This document shows positions 1 through 12,300 of a DNA stretch of 55,057 nucleotides, piece after piece. Below the pieces are notes generated by a model that searched no databases, had not been told where the DNA came from, and saw only the letters and a program-made list of their open reading frames with translations. A program made the position numbers and the translations under genes. The DNA is taken from assembly GCA_948470755.1 (NCBI GenBank), contig CAOKPU010000012.1:1-55057 (forward strand), read 5' to 3'. Source of the DNA: an uncultured Lachnospiraceae bacterium (GTDB taxonomy: Bacteria; Bacillota; Clostridia; Lachnospirales; Lachnospiraceae). The first letter of the stretch is position 1. Every line of letters begins with the position of its first letter.

Positions 1-1
1 A

Positions 2-424
2 GTGGGAACAGGTAAATCGTTTCTTTCCGGATGCATTGCAAAGGAATTGCTGGAAATGGGCAATTCTGTCATATATTTCAGTGCCGTCGGATTTTTTGAG
101 GCATTATCCCACCTTTCTTTTGATTATAAAAATAAAGAAGAACTTCATAATGTATATGAAGATTTTTATCAATGTGATTTATTGATCATTGATGACCTTG
201 GAACGGAGCTGACGAATAACTTTGTAACTTCCCAGCTTTTTTCTTGTCTGAACGAAAGGCATATGCGGAAAAAATCAACGATTATCTCCACCAACTTATC
301 TTTGGAGGAATTGCGCAACCGCTATTCCGACAGGATATTTTCCCGGATTACAAGCAATTACACAATTTGCAAGCTTTCGGGCCCGGATATCCGGATCTAT
401 AAGAGGTTAAACAAAACAGAATAA
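2..424 (+). CDS. DnaC/DnaI-like ATP-binding protein, 3' part
   Basis: This is the C-terminal part of a small AAA+ ATPase of the DnaC/IstB family. The window begins inside its Walker A motif (GTGKS at the very first codons), so the N-terminal domain lies upstream. The Walker B motif is clear (LLIIDDLGTE). It is followed by the family pattern of a sensor segment (STIISTNLSLEEL) and a conserved RIFSRI box containing the likely arginine finger. Such proteins load the replicative helicase or, in mobile elements, assist IstA. No transposase gene is seen beside it, and a PRPP synthetase gene follows after 41 bases, so a chromosomal replication role (DnaC/DnaI-like) is more likely. The exact subfamily cannot be fixed without the missing half. 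Confidence 0.85.
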   Translation: MGTGKSFLSGCIAKELLEMGNSVIYFSAVGFFEALSHLSFDYKNKEELHNVYEDFYQCDLLIIDDLGTELTNNFVTSQLFSCLNERHMRKKSTIISTNLSLEELRNRYSDRIFSRITSNYTICKLSGPDIRIYKRLNKTE

Positions 425-465
425 GCCAAAGTTAAATACGTGAATACGGAAAGCGAGGATTTTTC

Positions 466-1656
466 ATGGCAAAACGCGAAGAAAAGAGAAATTTGGAAAC
501 TATCCCTGTCGGTTCCCTGGGGATCATCCCTCTGGAAGGCTGCAGAACCCTATGTGAAAAGGTAGATTACTATCTTGTCAAGTGGCGGACGGAACGGGAA
601 AGCGAACACAAGGACAGCCTTGCATTTGCCGGCTATCAAAGGGATTCCTATATTCTGGGCGCAAAAGTCCCCCGGTTTGGATCCGGGGAAGCTAAGGGCA
701 TCATTTTAGAATCTGTCCGCGGCACCGATTTATATCTTCTTGTCGATGTGGCTAACTACAGCCTTACCTATTCTTTATGCGGTCATGAAAACCACATGTC
801 TCCCGATGACCATTATCAGAACCTGAAACGCATTATTGCCGCTGTCGGCGGAAAAGCCAGAAGGATTACGGTCATCATGCCTTTCCTATACGAAAGCAGA
901 CAACACAAAAGGACTTCCAGAGAATCTTTGGACTGCGCCCTGGCCCTTCAGGAAATGGTTTCCATGGGAGTCGACAATATCATTACTTTTGACGCCCATG
1001 ACCCAAGAGTGCAAAACGCCATTCCCCTTCATGGTTTTGAAACAGTACAGCCTACTTACCAGTTTATCAAAGGCATTCTTCAGAATGTGGACGAACTGGA
1101 ACTGGATTCCGACCATATGATGGTGATCAGCCCTGATGAAGGCGGCATGAGCCGGGCTATCTATATGGCTAATGTTATTGGGCTGGATATGGGCATGTTC
1201 TATAAGCGCCGGGATTATACCCAGGTCGTCAATGGACGCAACCCCATTGTCGCCCACGAGTTCCTTGGGACAAGCGTTGAAGGGAAGGATATGATCATTA
1301 TTGACGATATGATTTCTTCCGGGGAAAGCGCTTTGGAAGTAGCCGCGGAGCTGAAAAAGAGAAAAGCAAACCGGGTGTTTATCTGCGCTACTTTTGGTTT
1401 ATTTACCAATGGGCTGAAACGGTTTGACCAGGCTTTTGCCGACGGCCTTATTGACAGGGTATTGACCACTAACTTAATCTACCAGACTCCCGATCTGCTT
1501 TCCAGGGAATGGTACATCAATTGTGATATGAGCAAATATATTGCTTATATTATAGATACGCTGAACCATGATGCATCCATCAGCGATCTGCTGAATCCTA
1601 ACGAACGGATCCAGAGTATTGTAGCAAGATATAAAAGCGGTGATTTTGACGATTAA
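466..1656 (+). CDS. prs: Ribose-phosphate pyrophosphokinase (PRPP synthetase), long variant
   Basis: The enzyme makes PRPP from ribose 5-phosphate and ATP for nucleotide, histidine, tryptophan and NAD synthesis. The 396-residue product has the PRPP-binding loop (DDMISSGES, residues 280-288), a metal/ribose region (TFDAHDP, 174-180) and an ATP-loop equivalent (YESRQHKR, 142-149). It is longer than the usual ~315 residues and the classical loop sequences are altered, so it belongs to the divergent long form seen in Clostridia rather than the standard class I enzyme. The start is supported by a GCGAGGAT ribosome site. A G+C-rich hairpin follows the stop. The PRPP made would feed, among others, the uracil phosphoribosyltransferase encoded at about 42 kb. 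Confidence 0.92.
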   Translation: MAKREEKRNLETIPVGSLGIIPLEGCRTLCEKVDYYLVKWRTERESEHKDSLAFAGYQRDSYILGAKVPRFGSGEAKGIILESVRGTDLYLLVDVANYSLTYSLCGHENHMSPDDHYQNLKRIIAAVGGKARRITVIMPFLYESRQHKRTSRESLDCALALQEMVSMGVDNIITFDAHDPRVQNAIPLHGFETVQPTYQFIKGILQNVDELELDSDHMMVISPDEGGMSRAIYMANVIGLDMGMFYKRRDYTQVVNGRNPIVAHEFLGTSVEGKDMIIIDDMISSGESALEVAAELKKRKANRVFICATFGLFTNGLKRFDQAFADGLIDRVLTTNLIYQTPDLLSREWYINCDMSKYIAYIIDTLNHDASISDLLNPNERIQSIVARYKSGDFDD

Positions 1657-1662
1657 TATCAC

Positions 1663-1700
1663 GGCAGGCCTTTGCACCGCTAAGGCCTGCCTGTTATTTC
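1663..1700 (+). terminator. Hairpin terminator after prs
   Basis: A perfect 8-bp stem (GGCAGGCC at 1663-1670 with GGCCTGCC at 1684-1691) is followed by a weak T-rich tail. It lies seven bases past the prs stop codon. Termination may be incomplete because the tail is interrupted. Confidence 0.65.
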
Positions 1701-1718
1701 ATTAAAAGAGGTGTCTGT

Positions 1719-3257
1719 ATGGCTTATATAATTATTATACTTATATTAACCGGCATTATTATTTTTATGGGCTACCAGTTGCGTATCAAAGATATCCACT
1801 ATAAATACAAAACAGACAAAATGTCTCATCTCGAACACAGCTATGAAGACAAGATTCACGATCTGGAAGGCACAATCCATTCTTTGAGCCAGACTGCGTT
1901 TACCCATACCGTAACAAAAATCGGAAACATAGATTATTTTATCGGTCAATGCGCTTCTCTTTTCGAGAGGTATCCCGATTCCGTCTTTATTATGATCGGC
2001 TTCAGCATCTCTAACCTGGGCAAGATCAACCAGTTTTTCGGCCCTTCGGAAGGCGATAAGGTCATGGTTTATACCGCCGATATATTAAAAAACTGCGTCA
2101 ACGGCAATGCCGTCTATGCCCATGTCAACTCCAACCTCTTTGGCATCCTCCTAAGGGATTCTAATGAAGAGGAAATGTTGAAAATTATTGATGCTATCAA
2201 TGGCAAATTGAAAGATTATTCCTCTGCTTTCGCGGTATCCGCAATATTCGGCATCTATTATATTGATCGGGACAAAACAGGCAGCAGTATGATGGACATT
2301 ATGAACTACACCTTATTGGCGCAGAAGGCTGTTACAGACCCAAAAACCATGAATTATGCATATTTTACCGAAGAACTCAGCCGTACCTATAATGAAAATA
2401 AAAAAATGAGCGTTGAAATGGAAGAGGCCTTGGACAGCCATAAATTTATTGTTTACCTGCAGCCCATGATCGATCTGCATTCCTACCAAATTGTATCTGC
2501 GGAAGCCTTGGTGCGCTGGGATTACCCCGGCAAGGGCATCCTTTCCCCCTATGCTTTCCTTCCTTTATTTGAAAATACATCGCTCATCCAGAAATTGGAT
2601 TACTATATGTGGGAAGAATGCTGCAAGATCCTAAGACGTTGGATCGATAATAAAATGGCTCCCATTCCCATCGCCATGAATATTTCGCCAATCCATCTAC
2701 AAGGACCCGCATTTATTGACAAGCTGGAACAATTGATGCATTCCTATCTGATTTCCAAAGATTTGCTCGTACTTGAACTGCCGGAAAGAGGAGTGGCAAA
2801 TGCAACAAAAGAAGTCTCTGAACTCATTATAAAATTAAAAGAAAAGAATTTTTCCCTTTGCATTGATAACTTTGGAAGCGTGCATTCTCCATTGAACCTT
2901 TTGAAAGATTATCCAATCGAACGGATTAAGCTGGATCGGAACTTTTTAACAAAGAACTCCTCTTCCAATGAAGGCCTTACCATTCTGCGTTATTTGGTCG
3001 CTATGGCAAAAGAACTGAACCTGACCATAATCACAGAAGGCGTGGAATCCCTGCAACAGGCTAACTTCCTCGCCGACATCGGCTGCGATATCGCCCAGGG
3101 ATATTTCTTTGCCAAGCCCTTGGACGTAAGGCATTTCGACCAGTTGAACAAATCCATGCTCCGTAACTTGTACCGCCCGTCAGAATATTATCCCACTTTT
3201 GAGGACTTCGCCAAAGATGTGGATATCCTGACGCAGATGATGCAGAGAGTCGGTTAA
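1719..3257 (+). CDS. Membrane-anchored protein with degenerate GGDEF domain and EAL domain
   Basis: The product has one N-terminal membrane segment (about residues 2-20), a short coiled stretch (25-60), a GGDEF-fold domain (about 65-215) and a C-terminal EAL domain (about 235-490). The GGDEF signature is lost (HVNSNLF in its place), so it cannot be a normal diguanylate cyclase and may only bind nucleotide. The EAL domain keeps the EAL motif itself (262-264), MNISP, the loop glutamate (ELPERG), the lysine (IKLDRNF), EGVES and the final AQGYFF. However, the usual DDFG pair reads D383-N384, and the following loop-6 residues are not consensus. Phosphodiesterase activity against c-di-GMP is therefore uncertain, and it may be a c-di-GMP sensor. 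It converges on the large surface locus at 3.3-24 kb, whose first gene is an HD-GYP protein. Confidence 0.9.
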   Translation: MAYIIIILILTGIIIFMGYQLRIKDIHYKYKTDKMSHLEHSYEDKIHDLEGTIHSLSQTAFTHTVTKIGNIDYFIGQCASLFERYPDSVFIMIGFSISNLGKINQFFGPSEGDKVMVYTADILKNCVNGNAVYAHVNSNLFGILLRDSNEEEMLKIIDAINGKLKDYSSAFAVSAIFGIYYIDRDKTGSSMMDIMNYTLLAQKAVTDPKTMNYAYFTEELSRTYNENKKMSVEMEEALDSHKFIVYLQPMIDLHSYQIVSAEALVRWDYPGKGILSPYAFLPLFENTSLIQKLDYYMWEECCKILRRWIDNKMAPIPIAMNISPIHLQGPAFIDKLEQLMHSYLISKDLLVLELPERGVANATKEVSELIIKLKEKNFSLCIDNFGSVHSPLNLLKDYPIERIKLDRNFLTKNSSSNEGLTILRYLVAMAKELNLTIITEGVESLQQANFLADIGCDIAQGYFFAKPLDVRHFDQLNKSMLRNLYRPSEYYPTFEDFAKDVDILTQMMQRVG

Positions 3258-3259
3258 AA

Positions 3260-3300
3260 ACAGCAGCAAATGGTAAAAACCATTTTGCTGCTGTCTTTAT
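3260..3300. terminator. Bidirectional terminator between convergent genes
   Basis: A 15/16-base inverted repeat (3260-3274 and 3279-3294, one bulged A) encloses an AAAA loop and is followed by CTTTATTTAT. It lies between the EAL gene stop and the stop of the giant leftward gene. It has A-runs on the other strand, so it may serve both genes. Confidence 0.8.
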
Positions 3301-3307
3301 TTATCCT

Positions 3308-6300
3308 CTAATAATCCAGATCCGTTTTCAATTTCGCTACCGTAAATACAAAGAAATCACTAAGAGCTTCGTTTAATTCCCGTTCAATGTCTTCTGGAGG
3401 CTGATCGGATATCATAACGGAAGCCTGAATCTTATAGTTGGACAGATCCATCTTTTCCGCATCCTGTACTGTCAATACCAAGTCTCTTGTAATCACTCCG
3501 CTTCCCGCATTTCCTGTCCCTTTTTTAATTTCATTCCAGCTAAAATGATAGGTTACATATCGCGAATTCCCAAATTCCCCCGTTGACGAAGGCCCCTTCT
3601 CCAGGTTTTTCTGTACATCGGATGCCGGAGGGCCTGCCAATGCTAATGATAATTGACTGCCTGTATAGGGTTTATAAACCGGCGTCCCGTTCCGGTTCGT
3701 CTTTTCCAGGATATGATAAGTCACCGTATAATATTTATCCGCTATCTGCTGGTTCGTCATTTCATTATTGCTTATAATTCCATTAAAATCCAATTTGAAA
3801 TCAAAATGGATCTCATGCGGCATAGGAGTCTGGCCCTGATAAGTATTGATGCCAAGTTCCATCAAATCTTTTGTTTCCAAAGCACAGGCCATATCCGTTT
3901 TTCTCTTTGCGGCCACGACCTCCTCATAAGTATCCAGCAGCTCCCCTCCTGCAGGATAATCCGCATCTTCTATCCTCAGCAGTTCCAAATGGATCACATA
4001 ATTGCTCTCCGTATAATCCGCCAGATCAGCATTCAAAAAATTCAGTGCGATCTTTAGATGTTCGCTGACCATACCTTCAATATTATTCGCCCCATTGCCG
4101 TCTATGTCTTTTTGGATCATATCTTTTAATGCATCCAAGGAAAATTGAATCTTTCCATCCTTATAGAAATATACGGCGGTGCGGTTCACATAAGAGCCAA
4201 TATTTTCTTCCGGCTTTATTTCTTCCTCCCAAGGTTTTAAACGTATTCCATTGACCGTTACATTGGTATTATCCGGTAGCCTTACCCGGTTGCCATTCAC
4301 ATCGGCAAGGTAAATCCCCACTTCCAGATATTTATTATGATTTGCACTGTCTATTGTGGTGACTTGGCTGTTTAACGCCCTTAGCCAATATTCTATCTCG
4401 CCGGCAATCTCAAAAGTAGCGTCTATCACGACTTCTTCGCCATCCTGTATGCTTCCTTTAACATCGGTTCCATTCTCCTCTCCTTTGAAAACAAATCCAA
4501 GAGTAAGCCCCGGCTGCATCGTCACATTCAGGTCAGTATGTTCTGTCAATGTGGTCCTTTTTTCAATTTCCTCATCCAGCTTTGGCGTTATATGGTAATC
4601 CCTGGCGTTTCTTGTCGTCAGTTTCAATTCCTCGTCTACCAAAGTCGTATCTACAATGATTAAAAATCTTTCCACCGCTACATCCGTATACGGCTGATCC
4701 ATATCTTCCGCCGGAAACTCCTTCCCGTTTTCATAAATATCCTTTCCATCTTCTCCATGAATCGGCTTATTTTTATATTTCGGGGAATCAGGATCCTTGG
4801 GATCTTCCACAAACTGGCTAAACTTGATCAAAGTATCCTTATCTTTCACAGTATAGTAATATACCTTACTGGAATCGCTGACATCGATCAAGGTAAGCCT
4901 TGTGCCTGCCCAGAACTTCGCCGGCACCGCATTGCCGTTCGCATCCATATAAGTAATTCCCAGCGTCTTATCAATGCAGATAGGATTATCTTCCGTGCTG
5001 TATTTGTTCCTCGCGCTACCATAAATATACTCCATATACAATGTATAGGAACTGTCATTGGCAAGAAGAGGATTCTTGCTGACTCCCTCCCTTTTTGCTT
5101 TATCCGCGTTATACACTTCGCCTTCCACCATTTTCAGGTAAGTGTCTATCGTCAGCCTTTCTACTACAAAGACAGGTATCTGCAATACGATTTTTCCCCC
5201 GGTCACTGCCTTATCATCCATCCCGGTATAATCGTCCTGTTTATAAGTAACCGTAAGCAGGGAAAAGGTGCCGCTGCCATCCTCCTTTTCTTCATCGAAC
5301 GCTCTATAGGACAATTCCGCCCGGCCATTTTCCTTCACACTCCACTCGATGCTGTTCTTTCTGTCCGGGTCCATATCTTCTTCTATCGTACCATCCGGAA
5401 GAACCGTCATCGGCTTCACCGATACATCCATGATCCTGCTGATGCCATAATCGTAATCCTCATTTTGACCGCTTTCCCCGCTATTATGGATGCCTCCTGC
5501 CCCCGTCAGCAATGCAAGCACGCTGCCCATTAATTGATCCACGGTGCCATATTGGGTATCAATGACTATCATGGGAAGTTTTTCCTGATTTACCAGCAGC
5601 TTGGAAAGATATCCTTCTTTATTTCTGTATACGTTTTGATAAATCTCTTCCACAGTTTTTCCGTTATCATCCGCTATCCGTAAACGGTATGCATCCAACA
5701 GACGGTCAGCTTTCCCGCTTTTTACCGCCTCCGCGTATTCTTCCAGCTCCGCTTCCGCATTTATCTGGGAAAACAGGCTGTCCCTGCCCATCGGCGCGTC
5801 TTTCCAGGCTTCTGCCGCCGTATTATTTTGCAAATCCGGTTCATAATAGACTACATGTATATTTTCCCTGTAGGAATAAGGGAAAGACAGCATCTGATTC
5901 CCCGGTATGCCTGACAGCGTCCCGCTGCCCACATCCACGACAGGCCTGGTCGCGTTTTCATCCGTATAGATTACATCCGGCATCAGGAAATATGCATGTC
6001 CGCCGCCCTCGTACATTCCTGCGACATTCCCGAAATATCCCGCATATTTGTTCAGATCTTCTTCCGTAAGCTTAGCCGGCAATGCGCCAAACCGGTTTCC
6101 GTCCCACAACCCGGCATCCTTCGTCTCCAGCCCGTCCAGACAGGCTTTTATCTTTTCCGCCTGTTTTTCCGGCAAGGATCCTAACAGATTTTTCTCAGCC
6201 GCCTCGCAATATCCTATCCGGTTATCCTTGATGACGGCATGGTATGCAAATATCTCTTTGCTTAGGTCCAGATAACCAAATACTCCCCCGGCGCTTTGCC

Positions 6301-9300
6301 GTCTTCCATCAGACAGATTATTAGCAAAAATACGATTATCTTCTATAGTAATATGATTTATATTATGGCAATCGTCCGTATTTTCCGAATTGCCCTTTCT
6401 TCCGCCAAAACCTCCGGCCGTACCATATATCTTATGATCTCCAAACCCTGCGATCAAGTTTCCGCTTATTTTTACTTGGTCAAAACATGTCTTTTTGCTC
6501 TCATCTGCTCCAAATACGCCGCCGGCCATATAACCCAGCAGGCGGTTATGGCTGATTGTGAGCGCATGGTCTTTGTTCCCGTCAGACCATACATTCCCAA
6601 TCTGCTGGCTGTTGCAGACAATCCCTGCGATCCCTCCTGCATTTTTTCCATAAATATCACAATGATCCACTGCTATTTTTGCAAGCTTCTGGCTTCCTTT
6701 ATCATTTGCCGCATAGATGCTTCCATAAATCCCGCCGCACCCGGCATTTGCCGCCATATCGGATATGCTTCCATTCGTCCCTATCATACATGCGGCAACC
6801 GATACCTCATCCAATGTCGTATCCGCCCATGTCTCTATGCCTGCATTCCTTGTCCCCGCCTGTCCGATTACTCCGCCGGCTGCGCCGGATCCGCTTTGGA
6901 TCATGCATTCTTCCACCACTGTCTTTTGGAGATTCATCGTTGTCATTGTTGCCAGCCCGACTATTCCGCCGGCCGCCCTCTTAGAGGTTCCGGTCGCACT
7001 GTCTTTTACCCGCTCCTCCTGTCTCCTGTCATCTGAAAGTATATTCATTCCCGATACTTTTGCATCTGTGATAACAACATCGCTCCGGTTGTTATCCGAA
7101 TATGTTTTGCCTTCTACGGAAGCCCCGATCAGGCCTCCTGCATTGGATAAGCGGGATAAAATTTCATACTGGGGCCTTCCGTCCTTCAGATCCCCTCTCA
7201 CCTGTACGCCATCGATACGGATCTTACTCTGCCAATAAAAGCTTCCGATCAGGCCTCCCGCGTGCAGATCGCCCTGAGCCGGGACGCCGCTTCCCGTTTC
7301 CACATCATATGCGGAACGGATATTGGTATTTATAACTTCCGTATCCGTTATCGCGCAAAATGCTTTTCTTTGCAGTTTCCCAATGATCCCTCCTGTGCCA
7401 AACGTGCCATATTCCGTTTCATTTCTGTTTTTGCTCTCTATTATGCTGTCGGATACAGTGATGCCGGAAATCTTAATACACTCTTCATTTTCATTCTTTC
7501 TCCATCCATAATACTCCCCGATAATGCCGCCGGCACTGTCTCCTCCGTCCAAGGCCGCATATCGCACATCCGCTATGCCGGCCTTTCCTGTAACCGTAAG
7601 TTTAATCTGCGTTTCCACAGGATTCCCGTCATGATGTTTCCCTACATGGCCAATCAAGGCGCCGCATCGCCCTCTGGCATTTCCTTCCTGTGTATTACCG
7701 CTCATTCCGGTCCTGTCGCCTTCATTTTCGATGGAAACGTAGTAATCCAGGCTCCCGTTGTCTTCTTCCCCCGCTACCCTGCATCCGATCAGTTCCAGTT
7801 CATAGCCATTCAGGGCATCTGTGTGCCAGGATCCCATTACACCGATAATTCCGCCGCTGCTTCCTCCCACTGCATGGATGGAAACCCCTTTTCCTCCTAG
7901 GCTGCCTTTGTCCGACAACACCTGGCAATCGGTAAATGAATATCTTTTTCCTTTTTCATTATTTGACGGCAAGTTGATCCATGCCGCAATGCCTGCCGCA
8001 TGGCCTTTACTCCATACATCCACATTTTTCACAGTCACGTTGCTGATTGCCCATGGCCGCCGCATCATCCCTATCACCGCCGCCGCCCGGTCCGCCGAAT
8101 AATTCGTCGCGGCATTCCCTTCCATAGAGTTGCTGCTTTTAAACGTCCCCGTCACCACCACATCTTTGATAAAATAGTTATTGACGGCATCCGTATTCAC
8201 CAAATCATTAAACAAGGCGGCCGTATGGATCCCTTTGGCGTAGTCATTCACCATCTCAGCTTTTACAGTAGCCCCGTTTCCATTGAAATTCGCCCTGAAA
8301 TCAGAATAAACCCCGCCTCTCGGCGTTAAATTCACCGTTGCCGAATCTTCCCTGAATACTCTGTAAGTAGCCCCTAGGCCGCGGAAGCCTCTTCCATATA
8401 CCGATAAATCATAATCGACTTCTTTTGCGCCATCATCCGTCAGTGTATAAGTCATGGATGCCCTGACCGCATTCGTTACCGCATTCAGCCTGCTTCTATA
8501 ACCTGACGGAGTACTATCCATTGTCCGGTAAAAGCCATTGCCCATACTGCTATCGCTGTCATCCGCACTGACCCCGTCAAAAGAAAAATATTGATATATA
8601 TATGGATACCAATATACATTGTCATCCTTCCTTGTTGCTCTTGTATATTCGGAGGTCAGGCCCGTAACATTTCCAATCTCAGTATAATCCGCTTTTCGGC
8701 AGGAAGCTTTCTTATCATATCCTCCGCCATCGTAGTATACCGAAAACGAATCCGAATTGATCGCCATGGACACAAGCTGAAGCTGGGCCCCGTTTGCGAT
8801 ATTGCAGATATAATCCCCTCCGCCGGATATGATCGGTATGCTTCCCTTTTCCCCGGCCATCCCGGCAGCGGTAATCACATCGTAAGTGTTGGAAAAAGGC
8901 AATGCATCATGTCTGTAAATGCCGGGAATATGCGTACTGCCATGTGGAAGCGTTGCATCATTCGATAACCCCCCTTCATAAACAACAAATCCATTCTCCA
9001 CTTTTCCCACAATTCCCGACACATAAGGGTAATCCGACAGATCCGGCATCCCGGATTCCATATGTTCGTTGCTGCCTCTTAACAATCCCCAGCAAAACCC
9101 TGACAGATTATCTTCCGACAGATTGCGCAGGATCAACGACCCTTGCTGCAAGGTCCCTACATAACCTCCTACTGCAGCATCCCTGCCTGCTCCCGCCGCA
9201 TCCACCGCAATCAGGCTTTCTGTCGTCACATTATCTATAATATTATCCCCTCCCAGAATGCACGCTATGGCGCTGCCTCCGCTATTCCCCACACGGGCCA

Positions 9301-12300
9301 CATTCGTCAGCCGGTCATTGTCATTCTCCGGCACTTCCGGGCTGATGATCTTTATATCTTTTATAACGGCGCCTTTGGCAAACTGAATGAAACCATAATA
9401 ATTGCTTGTATTCCCCTTTCTTTTATGAGGCAAGGTAATAACCGGGTATGTCCCGTTGTTTTCTTCGCCGGCAATAACGCCGGAAAAAGGAAATGTTTCC
9501 GTTCCCAACCCTACAAAGCTTTGCACGATCGCCGCATCCCCGGATCCTCTCAGTTCCGAAAAGTCAATATCTTTTGCAACTACATAATAAGCTTTCCTAA
9601 GCTCTTCCTGTGTGGGAAAACCGCTGTTCCCATAAGTCCTTAGCGTACCCTTGGTATGTGTCTTGGTGCAGATCCCATCCCCGGTCGTATTCTCTTTGTC
9701 CCCCGGCTTCCTGATCTGCCAGCCCTCTAAGTATTGCTGATTATTCCCATACATCAGATAATAAGACAAGGCCAGGAGCTGCTTTGCGCTGTCAATCCGA
9801 TACGGATCTTCATAGATGCCGCAGCCCTCCGTAATGGATACATTCTTAGGGTTTACCTGGATATTTTTGGTTCCGTCATGGCTGGTACATACATAAGGCA
9901 GATATACATTCCAATCGGCAATTGCCGCCACCAGATCCGCCTCTCCTTCCGTATTCCAATATTCCACTCCATTTTCAAGTTCACGCCCTACCGTTACATA
10001 CCCGCCTATGGTTTTATAATTGTTATCCCCATGGATCCCTCCTGTAAAAGGATCCCTTGTGGAATTTGAAGTATCAGCCATATCCATCCCCTTATAAGCC
10101 TCTTCCGTGAACAGATACCTGACCCTCCCTTTGTTTTCCTGCGTGTTATCGGTATATTGATGGATATCGATAAAAGAAGCAAACCGGAAGATTCCTTCGC
10201 TTTTATCTGCCGGATTCCTATCCGGATTCTTACCCCCTATTTTCACATTGGTAAAATCCAGCTTCAAATTCTTTGCCCATGTATTCCCCACTCTGCCAAT
10301 CAGAGCCGCCGCCGCGTATTTCTGCCTTGAGCTGCCGTTATAGCCTTTTGTCCGGATCCAACTGATATCTATATCGGAATTATCCTCCACCGCTCCGATC
10401 AACAAGCCATATCCATGAGCCGCGCCTCCATAATTATTCATATATAAATCTTCTAACTGAATACGATAGATTTGATTTGTCCCTTTGATCGACATACTGA
10501 ATAAAGCCCCGGAGTTCTCTCCAAGACGAGTGATTTTTCCTGCCAGCGTCAGGAAATCCTCATCGCCTTCCACACGCATCCCCCCATTGGGACTAAGCAG
10601 CAGGCCTCCCTGGAGCATATAATTTTCCCTCCACACGCTTTCGCCTTCCGCCAGGCCGGGGGAATCTATTTTATCCCCGTGGAATATGATTTTTGCCTTT
10701 CCTTCTCCTTTTACCACACAGTTTTCTACCGGAGTAGGGTAGTAGCTTCTCCTGTTTAAGTCGATTTCCCCGCTTAATGTAATGTCCTCATTTTTCGCCG
10801 GCACTATCCCATTTATAAAATAAGGCTTTAAATATCTGCGGATAGAATCATTCATATATTGGCTCAAATGCCAGATCATGATTTGATCCCCATCTGTCAG
10901 TTTCATCGCCGCCCCATCCAGCTCCCTGCCCGCCATAAAAGAATCGCCGTCTGCCAGGGAAGATCCAAATAAGTTATAGTAATATCTCGCATTATCCGAT
11001 CCTGCATCATTTTTCAGCAAATGACTCCTATATGCGACAAAATCAGAGCCAAAAGCCGGGCTAATAATATTGACGATCCCTCCCATCGTATGGTTTCTGT
11101 TATTTTTATCCTTACCAATATTATTACCTACGATTTCGCTGAATTTCCCAGTTTCGCCCGTTATTCTTACTTTTGCATTATTGGCGGTATAATTGATATT
11201 TTTTGCCCCCACATCCTGGCCCGCAATCTGATAGCCTTCCAATTCTATCAACGCCTTATGCCCATTATGGAACAAAAGCCCGTTATGATTACTTTCTCCC
11301 GGCGTAGCATAAAAAGACCCATTTTGGATCTTCACATCTTTTAACTGGATCCTTCCTGTCACTGTATGTACCAGCCCGCCGTAATTGCCTCCTGTGGAAT
11401 AGGCAGGGCCGTCATCTGCAGTACCTCCCTCCCCTACCGTCAGCCCATTGATGGAATAATTGCTTTTATCCGGGGCAATACCGTACCACTTCCACCCAAG
11501 GAAACCGCCTGTATCCTCCCTATCCTGTATCGCCATTTCGGCGTCATTGGTTACCGTAATATTTTTCAAAGCCAGTATGACCCTGTCGCCGCCCTTATCC
11601 AATGATTCATTTTCCGTATTGATCTGCGTTATCATACCGCTTACAAAACGGCTGCTGGAAACAATCTCCTCTGCCAGCTCCAGATCCTGTATTTTAATCA
11701 CAGGAACAGACCCCAGGTCCGCTTCATATTTGGCAAGCAGCCCCCCGCCATATTGTTTTTCTCCGGCAGCGCCTGTACTCTGGTTGATTTCCAGCCTACC
11801 GCCAATCCGGCTTTGCGTCACGCTTAACTCCACATCTCCTCCTGCGCGGTACTGGGCAAACATGCCTCCATATAAATACGGCGACGCCGCCTGGCTGCCG
11901 GTCATAGTAAGCCGCATATCCACATTATGGACTTTTATATTGCCGGAAGCATATGCGCAAAGCCCTGCTGCAGCTTCCCTTGCATAATGGATTTCCCTTT
12001 CAAGCGTCAGATTCCGGAACTCTGCCCCCTCGCCCGCATAAGGGAACAGGGAAAGATAAGATTGATAAGTGGTACATATGCCTAGACGGATGACTGCCTC
12101 CCCCGCCCCAATCAGCTTTCCGGTAAAGCGTTCCGCATCCGCCTTCCCCCTGTCATTACGATTCAAAGAGTAAATTCCCGATTCCTCCAGATCAAAGCTG
12201 CCATCCGCCGGATTTTCCAGCGAATAATCGGATGCAAGCAAGATCCCTTTATTTGCGCCCGGGAAACAATTTGCCGCGAATCTCCCCTCTGAATTCAGCA

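Noticed and set aside
2-424. IstB of an insertion sequence
   Set aside because: No IstA transposase or inverted repeats are seen beside it and a housekeeping gene follows; the truncated start leaves some doubt.
3308-3400. LPxTG sortase signal at the C-terminus of the giant protein
   Set aside because: The last residues are charged (ends KLKTDLDY), with no LPxTG motif and no hydrophobic segment.
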